Of a stretch of DNA of 64,000 nt, positions 52,384 to 61,852 are shown in pieces. Source of the DNA: Gordonia tangerina (lineage in GTDB: Bacteria > Actinomycetota > Actinomycetes > Mycobacteriales > Mycobacteriaceae). The first letter of the stretch is position 1; each line of letters starts with the position of its first letter. The position numbers were made by a program, and so were the translations under genes. The stretch lies in contig NZ_JAKGCU010000001.1 of assembly GCF_021556435.1 (NCBI RefSeq), positions 124,001 through 188,000 of the forward strand. The letters run 5' to 3'. The notes under the pieces were generated by a model. The model was not told the DNA's origin. It saw only the letters and a list, made by a program, of their open reading frames with translations, and searched no databases.

Positions 52384-52476
52384 ATGGCTGACAATACAAA
52401 AGGCTGCGACAACCCCGACTGCACCTGCGGGCCCGACTGCCAGTGTGGCGAGAACTGCACCTGCGGGAAAAAGTAG
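52384..52476 (+). CDS. 30-residue metallothionein-like protein
   Basis: From ATG 52384 (an in-frame ATG at 52372 adds four residues; neither has a good RBS). Seven Cys in 30 residues, at 8, 13, 15, 19, 21, 25 and 27, with three C-x-C pairs: DCTCGPDCQCGENCTCGKK. This is the signature of bacterial copper/zinc metallothioneins such as mycobacterial MymT. It probably binds Cu(I) or Zn(II) in the cytoplasm. Three bases separate its stop from the convergent AraC stop. Confidence 0.8.
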   Translation: MADNTKGCDNPDCTCGPDCQCGENCTCGKK

Positions 52477-52479
52477 CGA

Positions 52480-53472
52480 CTAGGAGTTCGCCGCGCGAAA
52501 CCGCCCCGGGCTGTGCCCGGTGAGGCGGCGAAATGTGCGGCTGAAATGCGACACGTCGAGGTATCCGACGGCTGCCGCAACATCGGCGACCGACAGGTCG
52601 GTCGTCAGGAGAAGATTCTTGGCTCGCTCGACACGAGCTTGATGCAGCAGGCCGGTTGGCGTGTGTCCAGTGGCACTCACCAGTTTCTGCATGTTGCGCA
52701 ACGACATCCCGGCCGCAGCCGCAACGTCGGGCAGGCTGAGGTACGGGTCGTGCAGCCCATCGGAGATGATCTGGGCGATCCGCGCCAGATCCCGTTCCCG
52801 CTGCGTCAACGCGGGGCCAATGGAGGTCGTCTCACTCAGCGCTGCGGCGAGCATGTCGACCGTGGCCGACCCGAACGAAGCTCTCGTCGACTGCGACATG
52901 GACTCGTCGCTGCCGGCCAGGTCTGCCAGCAGACGTCCCAGAACAGCAGGCGCCCCCAAGGGTTCATATGTTCGCGCAACCGCGTGGCCGGCAAGTCGTG
53001 CCGGCAGCCGAGATTCCATCAGCGACGTCGGAATACGCACCGCCACTTGATGAAACGGAACAAGTGAATGAAATACAAAGGGTCGGTTGAGGTTCACCAT
53101 CGCGAACGCGCCGCGCCCTAGTTCTGCCGTCCGATCGCATTGGGTGACCTCCACCGCGCCGTCGGTCACCATCAGCAGCAGGTAGCCATCCTCTCCGCTG
53201 TCGCGGATCATGGCCGGTGACCGGACGACGGTCTGGACGTCGGACCGGATCGCGCTCACGTGGAGCCGACCAAACGCGCGCCCGCCCCACTCGGCGTCGT
53301 AGCGCTCGGTGGGTTTGTCCCAGGTCACGTCCATCTCGCCGTAGAGCTGGCCGATCGTGCGCGCCCATTCGGCTCGCCCTTCGGTTGAATCGAGTTCACC
53401 GGTTCGTAGCTCGACGACATCGTCGGTGTCGGTCGTGCGCAATCCGCCATGTGACTGTTCGTTCTCAGCCAT
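52480..53472 (-). CDS. AraC-family regulator of the flavin hydroxylase operon (AphR-like)
   Basis: 330 residues from ATG 53472, with GGAGGTG upstream. N-terminal AraC-binding-like domain (LRTGELDSTEGRAEWARTIGQLY... LGRGAFAMVNLNRPFVFH) and a C-terminal double HTH (LPDVAAAAGMSLRNMQKLVSATGHTPTGLLHQARV; TDLSVADVAAAVGYLDVSHFSRTFRRLTGHSPGRFR). Paralogous to the AraC gene at 58408. It is divergent from the HpaB-type hydroxylase, with a conserved 20-bp element 22 nt from its start codon. Confidence 0.88.
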   Translation of the reverse strand: MAENEQSHGGLRTTDTDDVVELRTGELDSTEGRAEWARTIGQLYGEMDVTWDKPTERYDAEWGGRAFGRLHVSAIRSDVQTVVRSPAMIRDSGEDGYLLLMVTDGAVEVTQCDRTAELGRGAFAMVNLNRPFVFHSLVPFHQVAVRIPTSLMESRLPARLAGHAVARTYEPLGAPAVLGRLLADLAGSDESMSQSTRASFGSATVDMLAAALSETTSIGPALTQRERDLARIAQIISDGLHDPYLSLPDVAAAAGMSLRNMQKLVSATGHTPTGLLHQARVERAKNLLLTTDLSVADVAAAVGYLDVSHFSRTFRRLTGHSPGRFRAANS

Positions 53473-53494
53473 TCCGCGCCACACCTCCGCCTCT

Positions 53495-53514
53495 TAGTGT
53501 TCTACGTCACAGGG
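53495..53514. promoter_or_regulatory. Conserved 20-bp island element, copy 1
   Basis: TAGTGTTCTACGTCACAGGG between the AraC gene and the hydroxylase gene. It matches 17 of 20 bases with the element at 59429, at the same distance (22 nt) from its AraC start. The TCACA end resembles half of a CRP site. Confidence 0.65.
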
Positions 53515-53647
53515 ATGTGGCTCGGCCAACATACACCGAAACGTCACGGTCCCGCGAGTGGCTGTCATTTCGGCACCCACGCAACAGATTCGACCGATGA
53601 CCCGGCCGATCGGGCACATCGTCGGTCCGTACCAGGAGGTTTGTTCC

Positions 53648-55219
53648 GTGACATCTGCACCCGCAACCGTGAACCCGGCAGCAACCGCATCCGAGGAGAA
53701 CGACGTCCGCCCCATGACCGGCGCAGAGTATCTGGAATCGCTGCGGGACGGCCGGGAGATCTATTTTCGCGGAGAACGCGTCGATGATGTGACCACGCAT
53801 CCGGCATTCCGGAATTCGGCGCGGTCGATCGCCCGGATGTATGACGCTATGCATCAGCCTGACGCGCAGGGTGTGCTGGCGGTACCGACCGACACCGGAA
53901 ACGGTGGCTTCACCCATCCGTTCTTCAAGACGGCGCACTCGGCGGATGATCTGGTCGCTGCGCGCGATGCGATCGTCACCTGGCAGCGAGAGGTGTACGG
54001 CTGGATGGGCCGCTCACCCGACTACAAGGCATCCTTCCTGGGCACTTTGGGGGCCAATGCCGACTTCTACGGCGAGTACAAGCAGAACGCGCTGGACTGG
54101 TACAAGAAGTCGCAGGAGCGGATGCTCTATCTCAATCACGCGATCGTGAACCCGCCGATCGACCGCGACAAGCCTGCCGACGAGACCGCCGACGTGTGCG
54201 TGCATGTGGTCGACGAAACCGATGCCGGCCTGATCGTCTCCGGTGCGAAGGTCGTGGCGACGGGTTCGGCCATCACCAACGCCAACTTCATCGCGCACTA
54301 CGGACTGCCGTTGCGTAAGAAGGAATACGGCCTGATCTTCACCATCCCGATGGACTCGAAGGGCCTGAAACTGCTGTGCCGTACCTCGTATGAGATGAAC
54401 GCCGCGGTGATGGGAACACCCTTCGACTATCCGCTGTCGAGCCGGTTCGACGAGAACGACGCCATCATGGTGCTCGACCGGGTACTGGTGCCGTGGGAGA
54501 ACGTCTTCGCCTATGACGTCGACACCACCAACAACTTCGTGATGCGCTCCGGCTTTCTCAACCGCTTCATGTTCCACGGCTGCGCCCGCCTGGCGGTGAA
54601 ACTGGACTTCATCGCCGGCTGCGTGATGAAGGGCGTGGAGATGACCGGCTCCGCGGGATTCCGCGGGGTGCAGATGCAGGTTGGCGAGATCCTCAACTGG
54701 CGCGACATGTTCTGGGGCCTCTCGGATGCGATGGCCAAGTCGCCCGACGAGTGGGTCAACGGTGCGGTGCAGCCGAATCTCAACTACGGCTTGGCGTACC
54801 GAACCTTCATGGGTGTCGGCTATCCGCGGGTCAAGGAGATCATCCAGCAGGTGCTCGGTAGCGGTCTGATTTATCTCAACTCCCACGCCGACGATTGGGG
54901 CAACCCGGACATCGAGCCCTATCTCAACCAGTACGTCCGCGGCTCCAACGGCATCGCCGCCATCGACCGCGTGCAGTTGCTCAAACTGCTGTGGGACGCT
55001 GTCGGCTCCGAGTTTGGGGGACGCCACGAACTGTACGAACGCAACTACGGTGGCGACCACGAAGCCGTTCGCTTCCAGACCCTGTTCGCCTACCAGGGCA
55101 CCGGGCAGGATCTGGCACTCAAGGGCTTCGCCGAACAGTGCATGTCGGAGTACAACGTCGACGGTTGGACCCGACCGGACCTGATCAACAACGACGACCT
55201 CGCCATCGTCCGGCGCTGA
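53648..55219 (+). CDS. HpaB-type flavin-dependent aromatic hydroxylase, oxygenase component
   Basis: 523 residues from GTG 53648, with AGGAGG 9 bp upstream; the family usually has ~490-520. It takes reduced FAD from a partner and ortho-hydroxylates a phenol to a catechol. HpaB-like blocks: [83 protein letters not shown], and the C-terminal ...[23 protein letters not shown]. With the reductase behind it, it is most like the alkylphenol hydroxylase AphA of Rhodococcus; that substrate is inferred from context. Confidence 0.9.
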   Translation: MTSAPATVNPAATASEENDVRPMTGAEYLESLRDGREIYFRGERVDDVTTHPAFRNSARSIARMYDAMHQPDAQGVLAVPTDTGNGGFTHPFFKTAHSADDLVAARDAIVTWQREVYGWMGRSPDYKASFLGTLGANADFYGEYKQNALDWYKKSQERMLYLNHAIVNPPIDRDKPADETADVCVHVVDETDAGLIVSGAKVVATGSAITNANFIAHYGLPLRKKEYGLIFTIPMDSKGLKLLCRTSYEMNAAVMGTPFDYPLSSRFDENDAIMVLDRVLVPWENVFAYDVDTTNNFVMRSGFLNRFMFHGCARLAVKLDFIAGCVMKGVEMTGSAGFRGVQMQVGEILNWRDMFWGLSDAMAKSPDEWVNGAVQPNLNYGLAYRTFMGVGYPRVKEIIQQVLGSGLIYLNSHADDWGNPDIEPYLNQYVRGSNGIAAIDRVQLLKLLWDAVGSEFGGRHELYERNYGGDHEAVRFQTLFAYQGTGQDLALKGFAEQCMSEYNVDGWTRPDLINNDDLAIVRR

Positions 55220-55229
55220 GAGGGCTGCC

Positions 55230-55763
55230 ATGAGCACTATTACCGACCACACCCTCGAGCTGGACCCGACACCGCCGCGGATGCGGAAGGCGCTCGGACG
55301 GTTCGCCAGCGGGGTCACCATCGTCACCACTGCCGAAGGGCCAGGCGAAGAGTCCGTGCACGGCATGACCGCCAACGCATTCACCTCGGTCTCGCTGGAC
55401 CCGCCGCTGGTGCTCGTGTCGATCGCCAACCGGGCGAGGATGAACGACAAGATCACCGAGACCGGCCGCTACGGTGTGTCGATCCTCGCCGGCGATCAGG
55501 AACCGCTGTCGCTGCATTTCGCCGGTGCCGCGCATGAACCCGACTTGGTGAGATTCACCTGGCGAAGAGGGGTTCCGCTATTGGATGGGGCGTTGGTGCA
55601 CCTGTCGTGTACGGTCACCGACTCGCATCCGGCGGGCGACCACACGCTGCATGTCGGTCAGGTGGAGGAACTCTGGTACGACAACGGACGGCCGCTGCTG
55701 TTCTACACCGGCAGCTTCCGCGCCCTGGATTTGCAGGGTACCTCCGACGGCTGGGGGTTCTAG
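55230..55763 (+). CDS. Flavin reductase, partner of the hydroxylase
   Basis: 177 residues from ATG 55230. HpaC/NtaB-like FMN/FAD reductase: LGRFASGVTIVTTA, HGMTANAFTSVSLDPPLVLVSI and GDQEPLSLHFAG. It supplies reduced flavin to the oxygenase 10 bp upstream. Overall a typical two-component monooxygenase, equivalent to AphB. Confidence 0.92.
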   Translation: MSTITDHTLELDPTPPRMRKALGRFASGVTIVTTAEGPGEESVHGMTANAFTSVSLDPPLVLVSIANRARMNDKITETGRYGVSILAGDQEPLSLHFAGAAHEPDLVRFTWRRGVPLLDGALVHLSCTVTDSHPAGDHTLHVGQVEELWYDNGRPLLFYTGSFRALDLQGTSDGWGF

Positions 55764-55766
55764 GAC

Positions 55767-56576
55767 ATGGCCGCGTTGCAAACCGTCCAGAAGATCGGCC
55801 CGGTCCTCGACCTGTTCACCGTGCAGCGGCCGGAGTGGGGGGTCACCGAGGTCGCCGGTGAACTCGGGCTGCCGCGATCGAGCGCTCATGCCTTGCTGGC
55901 GTCACTCGTCGACATCGGCTTACTGCAGTGCAGATCGCGCGGTCGTTACCGGATCGGCTGGCGGGTGGTAGAACTCAATCAGACTCTGCAGGGCACCGTC
56001 GACGTGAAGACCTGCGCGGCACCGATTCTGCAGGCCTTGTCGGAGGAGTACGGCGAGACCACACATCTGGCGATCATGGAGCGCTACCGCGTCATGTACG
56101 TCGACAAGGTGCTGGGCAACCACGTCATCAATGTGAACGGCGCACGAGTCGGCGCCCACCTGGACGCGCACTGCAGCGCCGTCGGCAAGGTGCTGCTGGC
56201 GCACTGTCACACCGCCGAGATCGAACGCAACATCACCGACAAGCCGCTGCGCCGATTCACGTCGTCGACCATCACCGACCCGGCCCACCTGCAGCGCGAG
56301 TTGGGGGCGGTGCTGCGCAACGGCTGTGCCTACGACTCCGGGGAAGCTGTCGCCGAGGTGCATTGCGTCGCCGCGCCCATCCGCGATGAGATGGGCGTGG
56401 TGGTCGCCGCCATCAGCATGACCGCGCCCGAGACCAGGTTCAAAGCCGGCCACCACGAGTATCGGCGGGCCGTCATCGCTGCAGCCGGGGCCATCTCGAA
56501 GTCGCTCGTGGCCGCCGTCGACAAGCCGTTCGGCCAGGACCGTGACGACCCCAGCCTGCGCGCCGTCGCCGGCTGA
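55767..56576 (+). CDS. IclR-family regulator
   Basis: 269 residues from ATG 55767, only 3 bp after the reductase stop. N-terminal winged HTH (VTEVAGELGLPRSSAHALLASLVDIGLLQ) and a C-terminal IclR effector domain (GETTHLAIMERYRVMYVDKVLG; HCSAVGKVLLA; AVAEVHCVAAPIRDE). Placed inside the operon it may give feedback control by a pathway metabolite, in addition to the AraC activator. Confidence 0.92.
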   Translation: MAALQTVQKIGPVLDLFTVQRPEWGVTEVAGELGLPRSSAHALLASLVDIGLLQCRSRGRYRIGWRVVELNQTLQGTVDVKTCAAPILQALSEEYGETTHLAIMERYRVMYVDKVLGNHVINVNGARVGAHLDAHCSAVGKVLLAHCHTAEIERNITDKPLRRFTSSTITDPAHLQRELGAVLRNGCAYDSGEAVAEVHCVAAPIRDEMGVVVAAISMTAPETRFKAGHHEYRRAVIAAAGAISKSLVAAVDKPFGQDRDDPSLRAVAG

Positions 56577-56599
56577 CCCTTCCACAGAAAGCAGATCCG

Positions 56600-57394
56600 A
56601 TGACCGTTGATGTGCAGTGGGCGGCCGACGCCCTGCTGACGGCCTACCGCACCCGCCAACCGATCTCACCGATCGCCGCACGCTTCGCCGACGCCCCGCT
56701 GTCGACGGCCTACGAGATCGCACTCGCCCAGGTCGAGTCGTGGGTAAAGGACGGCGACGTGGTGAAAGGGCACAAGGTCGGGCTTGCCTCCCGCGCCATC
56801 CAGCGCCAGATGAATGTCGACCAACCCGACTTCGGCCACCTCACCGCGGGAATGTTCCACCTTGAACACCAGCCGATTCCCGCGGACACATTCATCCAAC
56901 CGCGCATCGAACCCGAAGTGGCGTTCGTACTGGCCAAGCCGCTGCGCGGACCCGGCGTTACCGTCGCGGAAGCTGCGGCGGCCGTGGACTTCTGCCTGCC
57001 CGCGCTGGAGATCGTCGACTCCCGCATCCAGGATTGGCAGATCGGCATCTTCGACACCGTCGCCGACAACGCCTCCTCCGGTGGCGTGGTACTCGGCAGC
57101 CGCCCGGTCCGGCTCGCCGATGTCGACCTACGGCTGGCCGGCTGCACCCTGCACGTCAATGGCGAGCTCATCGCCACCGGCGCCGGCGGGGCTGTGCTGG
57201 GTTCACCCCTCAACGCTCTGGTGTGGCTCGCCAACACCGTCGGTCCGCTCGGCGTGACACTCGAACCCGGACACGTCGTCCTGCCCGGATCGATGACCAA
57301 GGCCGTGCCGATCGCCCCGGGTGATGCGGTGGTCGCCGACATCGCCGGCGTCGGCAGCGTCACCGCAGTTCTCGCAGGAAAGGAAGACCGATGA
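56600..57394 (+). CDS. 2-hydroxypenta-2,4-dienoate hydratase (MhpD/HsaE-like)
   Basis: 264 residues from ATG 56600. Hydrates the dienoate made by meta-cleavage to 4-hydroxy-2-oxo acid. Family motifs: GHKVGLASRAIQRQMNVDQPDFG, EPEVAFVLAKPLRGPGVT with metal-binding Glu residues, and ALEIVDSRIQDWQIGIFDTVADNASSGG. Overlaps the next gene by 4 bp; the two are distant paralogues but each has the motif variants of its own subgroup. Confidence 0.86.
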   Translation: MTVDVQWAADALLTAYRTRQPISPIAARFADAPLSTAYEIALAQVESWVKDGDVVKGHKVGLASRAIQRQMNVDQPDFGHLTAGMFHLEHQPIPADTFIQPRIEPEVAFVLAKPLRGPGVTVAEAAAAVDFCLPALEIVDSRIQDWQIGIFDTVADNASSGGVVLGSRPVRLADVDLRLAGCTLHVNGELIATGAGGAVLGSPLNALVWLANTVGPLGVTLEPGHVVLPGSMTKAVPIAPGDAVVADIAGVGSVTAVLAGKEDR

Positions 57395-58188
57395 CCACGG
57401 AGACCGCCACAGTGTGGAGTGCGGCCCGCGTTGCCGACATCCTGCTGACCGCCGAACGCACCCGCACCGCCCGCATGTCCATCCAGGCCGAATGGCCTGA
57501 TCTCGATCTGGACATCGCCTACACCGCACAGGATGTGGCATTGGCCGACCGGTTGTCGCGGGGTGAGGTGATCACCGGCGTCAAACTCGGCCTCACCTCA
57601 CGCGCCAAGCAGCGGCAGATGGGTGTCGATGTGCCGTCGGTGGCATGGCTGACCGACGCGATGGTGCTGCCTGCCGGTCTGCCGGTGCCGCGTGCCCAGC
57701 TCATTCATCCACGGGCCGAACCCGAGATCGCCTTCGTGCTCAAACGACCACTGAAGGGACCGGGTGTGACGGCCGCGCAGGCGCTTGCCGCGGTCGACAC
57801 GGTCGTCGGCGCCATCGAGATCATCGACAGCCGCTACTCCGGCTTCAAGTTCACCCTCGCCGATGCCGTCGCCGACAACAACTCGTCGGGTGTGTACGTG
57901 ACCGGACCCGTGCCACATAGACCCGCCGACCTGGACCTCGGCCTGGAGGCATGTCTCCTGGAAGTCGACGGTCACGTCATCGACAGTGCCACCGGCGCAG
58001 CGGTTCTGGGCCACCCGGCGGAGGCGCTTGCGTTCGCCGCGAACACCATGGGCGCTCGTGGCCACACGCTCGAGGCCGGCTGGACGGTACTCACCGGCGG
58101 CATGACCGATGCGGTGGCCGTGCCCGAAGGCGCGCGGGTGGCCGCCCACTTCACCTCGCTGGGCTCGATCACGATTGCGGGAGGGTGA
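57391..58188 (+). CDS. 4-oxalocrotonate decarboxylase (DmpH/XylI-like)
   Basis: 265 residues from ATG 57391. Same superfamily as the hydratase, but with decarboxylase-type signatures: GVKLGLTSRAKQRQMGVDVPS...WLTDAMVL and SGFKFTLADAVADNNSSGVYV. It converts the 2-oxo-3-enedioate (keto form from the tautomerase) to the 2-hydroxydienoate plus CO2, and normally acts in a complex with the hydratase. Directly followed by its tautomerase partner. Confidence 0.85.
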   Translation: MTTETATVWSAARVADILLTAERTRTARMSIQAEWPDLDLDIAYTAQDVALADRLSRGEVITGVKLGLTSRAKQRQMGVDVPSVAWLTDAMVLPAGLPVPRAQLIHPRAEPEIAFVLKRPLKGPGVTAAQALAAVDTVVGAIEIIDSRYSGFKFTLADAVADNNSSGVYVTGPVPHRPADLDLGLEACLLEVDGHVIDSATGAAVLGHPAEALAFAANTMGARGHTLEAGWTVLTGGMTDAVAVPEGARVAAHFTSLGSITIAGG

Positions 58189-58189
58189 C

Positions 58190-58429
58190 ATGCCGTTCAT
58201 CGATGTGACGCTGGCACAAGGGCGTTCCGACGAGCAGATCCGCGCGCTCATCCACGAGCTGACCGCGGCTGCCCAACGAGCCGTCGGTGCGCCGGCGGCC
58301 AACATCCGCGTGGTGGTCCGGGAAGTGCCACCGACGCACTTTGCCGCCGGCGACGTGACGATCGCGGAGCGGGCCGCGACGTCGGCGAATGATGCCCCGT
58401 CGAACAGTCAGGACCCGGCGGTGCGGTAG
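58190..58429 (+). CDS. 4-oxalocrotonate tautomerase
   Basis: 79 residues from ATG 58190, with GGGAGGG upstream. Catalytic Pro follows Met1 (PFIDVTLAQGRSDEQIRALI), the QGRSDEQ Arg is present, as is VRVVVREVPPTHFAAGD. The C-terminal ~20 residues extend beyond the usual 62 and overlap the AraC gene on the other strand by 22 bp. It interconverts enol and keto oxalocrotonates in the meta route. Confidence 0.9.
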   Translation: MPFIDVTLAQGRSDEQIRALIHELTAAAQRAVGAPAANIRVVVREVPPTHFAAGDVTIAERAATSANDAPSNSQDPAVR

Positions 58430-59406
58430 CGGCCCGGGCTGGTCCCGAAGTGTTTGCTGAACGCCCGGCTGAAGTGCGAGACGTCGCGGAAGCCGAGCTG
58501 TTCGGCAATGTCGGCGACGGGCAGGTCGGTCTGCAACAGCAGCGACCGCGCTCGGTCGAAACGCCGCGCGTACAACCAGGTTCGTGGGGTGGTGCCGGCG
58601 GCGCTGAACAGCTTGTGGATATACCGCACCGACATACCGACCTCGCCCGCAACATCGGTGAGCCGGTGATCGGGATTGCTGATCTCTCGCACCATCACCT
58701 GCTGCACCACGCGCAGGTCGGCATCATGTGCGCGTTCGATGAGTGTTGCCGCCGGAACTCGTGTATTCACCGCTGCGGCAACCACGTCGAGGACTGCCGA
58801 CGTCACCGCGGTCAGGTCGCCGGCGGTGAAGTCGTCGTCGTGTGAAGCGAGGTCCACCAACAGATTCGACGCCACCCGATCAATGCCTTTCTCAGCCGAG
58901 AATCGTTGGCCGAGTGAGTTGTCCAGTCGGTTCTCGGCAACCTGAGGGGCGAGCAGATCACGGCCCAGCCGTACCACGATCTGCTCGAAAGTGGTCTCGC
59001 CACGCACCACGAACGGCTGTGCGGAATCCACGAAACCGAACGCACCTTCACACAGCACACCGCTTCGCCCGGACTGCGCAATCGTCGCGGTCCCTTGAGT
59101 GATGAGACATAGCAACAGATCATCACCGGGATCGGACTCGATCATCGACGGCGTGCGGACCACCGTGTGCGGGTCGGCGCGCACCACACTCACCGAGATA
59201 CTGCCCACCGGTCGCGCGACGATGTCCGCGGCAAAACCGTCGCTACCCGAGGGCCAGTCGACAGCCATCTCGCAGTAGGTGGAATCCAACGTCTGCGACC
59301 ACAGCGCGCGCTGCTCGGTACTCGTCAGATCGCGGGTACTCAACGCCACGGTCGCCGGTTCAGGGTCCGTGCGCTCGCGGTCAACGAACGGTGCACTATC
59401 GGTCAT
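58408..59406 (-). CDS. AraC-family regulator of the P450 operon (AgcR-like)
   Basis: 332 residues from ATG 59406, with CGGAGGAGAG upstream. Paralogue of the AraC at 52480 ([43 protein letters not shown]). C-terminal HTH pair: [34 protein letters not shown] and [35 protein letters not shown]. It is divergent from the P450 gene, with the same 20-bp element 22 nt from its start. Confidence 0.88.
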   Translation of the reverse strand: MTDSAPFVDRERTDPEPATVALSTRDLTSTEQRALWSQTLDSTYCEMAVDWPSGSDGFAADIVARPVGSISVSVVRADPHTVVRTPSMIESDPGDDLLLCLITQGTATIAQSGRSGVLCEGAFGFVDSAQPFVVRGETTFEQIVVRLGRDLLAPQVAENRLDNSLGQRFSAEKGIDRVASNLLVDLASHDDDFTAGDLTAVTSAVLDVVAAAVNTRVPAATLIERAHDADLRVVQQVMVREISNPDHRLTDVAGEVGMSVRYIHKLFSAAGTTPRTWLYARRFDRARSLLLQTDLPVADIAEQLGFRDVSHFSRAFSKHFGTSPGRYRTAGS

Positions 59407-59428
59407 TCTCTCTCCTCCGATCTGACCA

Positions 59429-59448
59429 TAGTGTTCCAGATCACAGGG
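59429..59448. promoter_or_regulatory. Conserved 20-bp island element, copy 2
   Basis: TAGTGTTCCAGATCACAGGG, between the second AraC gene and the P450. Matches the element at 53495 in 17 of 20 positions and in spacing. Confidence 0.65.
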
Positions 59449-59532
59449 TTCATCAAGCCCGGTCGCCGTCATCACCGGATCGTCCGCCGGTCGATTCCGA
59501 TGTCGATTCCGCATATCCGAACGGAGAAACCC

Positions 59533-60759
59533 ATGACCACTGCGCAATCTCTGACTCCCGCATGGATCGAAGACATCACCATCGAACAGCTGGAGAACGA
59601 TCCACACCAGGTGTACGAGCGGCTGCGGGCCGAGGCGCCCATCGCATACGTCCCGCAGTTGGGTCTGCACATCGTGTCCACCCGCGAACTGTGCATGGAG
59701 ATCGCCAAGGACTCGGAGAACTGGCCCGCAGTGATCTCACCGGCCGGCGGGCGCACCTTCGGGGAGGGCGCCATCCTCAACACCAACGGTCCGGAGCATC
59801 AGAACCTGCGCGGCATGGTGGAGCCACACCTGCAGCCCGCCGCGGTGGACGGTTACATCGACGACCTGGTGCGCCCGTTCGCCCGGGAACGGCTGGCGGC
59901 CATCGAAGACAACGGCACCGCCGACATCGTCGCGGAGTACTTCGAACCGGTCAGTGTCCGGTCCCTGGGCGATCTACTCGGGCTCAACGACGTCAGCACC
60001 GACAAACTGCGCGAATGGTTCCACAAGCTCAGCGTCTCGTTCACCAACGCCGACATGACCGCCGACGGCGAGTTCGCCAACCCGGACGGCTTCATCCCCG
60101 GTGACGAGGCGAAGGCCGAGATCATCGCGCACCTCGATCCGAAGATCGATCACTGGATCGAGAATCCGGATCACACCGCGATTTCGCACTGGCTGCATGA
60201 TGGGATGCCCGACGGTCAGACCCGCGACCGGTCGGTGATCTACCCGAACCTGTACGTGTTCCTGCTCGGCGCGATGCAGGAACCGGGCCACGCCATGGGC
60301 ACCACCCTCGCCGGACTGTTCAGTCGGCCCGAACAGCTCGAACGTGTCATCGACGATCCGACGCTGATCCCGCGCGCGGTGGGGGAGGGTATGCGGTGGG
60401 TCGCACCGATCTGGTCGGCGGCGGTGAAGGTGGCCACCGATGAGGTCACCGTCGGCGGCGTGACGCTACCCGCCGGGTCGTTGGTGATGCTGTCCTACGG
60501 GTCGGCGAACAACGATGAGCACGCCTACGACGCGCCCACCCGCTACGACCTGGACCGCGCGGTGATCCCCAACATGACCTTCGGCGGCGGCGTGCACGCC
60601 TGCGCCGGCACCTACTTCGCCAGCGCCGTGGTGCGCATCGCGCTCGAGGAACTGTTCGAGACGATCCCGAACATCGAACTCGATCCCGACCACGAGGTCA
60701 GCTTCTGGGGCTGGGGATTCCGCGGCCCCAAGGAATTGCACGTCACCTGGGAGGTGTGA
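59533..60759 (+). CDS. gcoA: Cytochrome P450 of the GcoA/AgcA type (CYP255A-like aromatic O-demethylase)
   Basis: 408 residues from ATG 59533, with GGAGAAA upstream. From memory it aligns along its whole length with GcoA of Amycolatopsis, which demethylates guaiacol to catechol plus formaldehyde. Heme ligand is Cys357 in [13 protein letters not shown]. The three pocket phenylalanines are kept: Phe76 (GGRTFGEG), Phe170 (VSFTNAD) and Phe396 (WGWGFRG), matching GcoA Phe75/169/395. The I-helix has [10 protein letters not shown] instead of the common AGxxT, as in GcoA. The fused reductase follows 3 bp after the stop. In Rhodococcus the close relative AgcA prefers 4-alkylguaiacols. Confidence 0.9.
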   Translation: MTTAQSLTPAWIEDITIEQLENDPHQVYERLRAEAPIAYVPQLGLHIVSTRELCMEIAKDSENWPAVISPAGGRTFGEGAILNTNGPEHQNLRGMVEPHLQPAAVDGYIDDLVRPFARERLAAIEDNGTADIVAEYFEPVSVRSLGDLLGLNDVSTDKLREWFHKLSVSFTNADMTADGEFANPDGFIPGDEAKAEIIAHLDPKIDHWIENPDHTAISHWLHDGMPDGQTRDRSVIYPNLYVFLLGAMQEPGHAMGTTLAGLFSRPEQLERVIDDPTLIPRAVGEGMRWVAPIWSAAVKVATDEVTVGGVTLPAGSLVMLSYGSANNDEHAYDAPTRYDLDRAVIPNMTFGGGVHACAGTYFASAVVRIALEELFETIPNIELDPDHEVSFWGWGFRGPKELHVTWEV

Positions 60760-60762
60760 GCG

Positions 60763-61830
60763 ATGACCATCACCATGCCCGCCGGCCCGCCGCACCGAGA
60801 GGCGATCATGAGCACGCACCGAGTGGAGATCAAAGGATCGGCCGACGCGTTCGACGTCGCCGACGGTCAACCCATTCTCGACGCCGCCCTGCGCGCCGGC
60901 GCGTGGATTCCGCATTCGTGCACGCAGGGCACCTGCGGTACCTGCAAGCTCAAGGTGCTGTGCGGATCGGTCGATCATCGCGAGTCGCCCGAGTACACGC
61001 TGACCGGCGCCGAACGCGCCGACGACCTCGCCCTGGCCTGCATGGCGACCCCGCAGTCCGATCTTGTCGTCGAGCCGACCGGTGCCGTCGACGACGGAGT
61101 GCCGCACCATCCGCTGCGCGACTACCTCGGCGAGGTCGTCGAGCTGTCAGATGTCGCGGCGAACACCCGCCGTCTCGTCGTCGACCTCGACGAGGACATG
61201 GCGTTCAACGCCGGCCAGTACTGCGAGCTGATCGTGCCCGGGCACGGCGTCGGCAGACAGTACTCGATGGCCAATCCGCCCGGTGAGCAGCGGCGACTCG
61301 AGTTCCACGTGAAACGAACACCGGGTGGGCTGGCCACCGACGGTTGGATCTTCGACTCGCTCGCGGTGGGCGACCGCATCGACCTCCGCGGTCCGCTGGG
61401 CCAGTTCAACCTGGTCCACCAGCAAGCCGAACCGGCCATCCTCATCGGCGGTGGAACCGGCCTCGCGCCGCTCAAATCCATTGTGCGACACGCTCTTGAC
61501 CGCGAACTGGTGCCGGAGATGTACCTCTACCACGGTGGGCGCGGCCGTGCGGACCTGTACGACGTCGAGTTCTTCACCGACCTCGCCGCGCAGCACGAGC
61601 ACTTCCATTACCGCCCGGCGCTCAGCGACGAGTCATGGGACGGCGCGACCGGCCTGGTCACCGACGTCGTGGTCGGCGACTTCCGCAGCTGCAAAGGCAT
61701 GAGCGCCTACCTGTGCGGTCCGCCCGCCATGATCGACGCCGCGGTGAAGTCGCTCAAACGTCGCCGTATGGCGCCGCGGCTGATCTTCCGCGAGGAGTTC
61801 ACCCCCGCCGCATCCGTCGCGACACCCTGA
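60763..61830 (+). CDS. gcoB: Fused ferredoxin-FAD-NADH reductase of the P450 (GcoB-like)
   Basis: 355 residues from ATG 60763, with GGAGGTGAGCG upstream (ATG 60808 would drop 15 residues). N-terminal plant-type [2Fe-2S] domain with CTQGTCGTCKLKVLCG and the fourth Cys in LACMATP. FAD domain with GRQYSMANPP (Arg-x-Tyr-Ser), and NAD domain LIGGGTGLAPLKSI plus YLCGPPAMIDAA. Order of domains as in GcoB, one polypeptide passing electrons from NADH to the P450. Confidence 0.92.
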   Translation: MTITMPAGPPHREAIMSTHRVEIKGSADAFDVADGQPILDAALRAGAWIPHSCTQGTCGTCKLKVLCGSVDHRESPEYTLTGAERADDLALACMATPQSDLVVEPTGAVDDGVPHHPLRDYLGEVVELSDVAANTRRLVVDLDEDMAFNAGQYCELIVPGHGVGRQYSMANPPGEQRRLEFHVKRTPGGLATDGWIFDSLAVGDRIDLRGPLGQFNLVHQQAEPAILIGGGTGLAPLKSIVRHALDRELVPEMYLYHGGRGRADLYDVEFFTDLAAQHEHFHYRPALSDESWDGATGLVTDVVVGDFRSCKGMSAYLCGPPAMIDAAVKSLKRRRMAPRLIFREEFTPAASVATP

Positions 61831-61852
61831 CACCCACCCGAGAGGCACACCG

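Noticed and set aside
55767-58188. The two hydratase-like genes as a recent duplication
   Set aside because: They carry subgroup-specific motifs (DTVADNASSGG against SGFKFTLADAVADNNSSG) and are better read as hydratase and decarboxylase that work as a pair.
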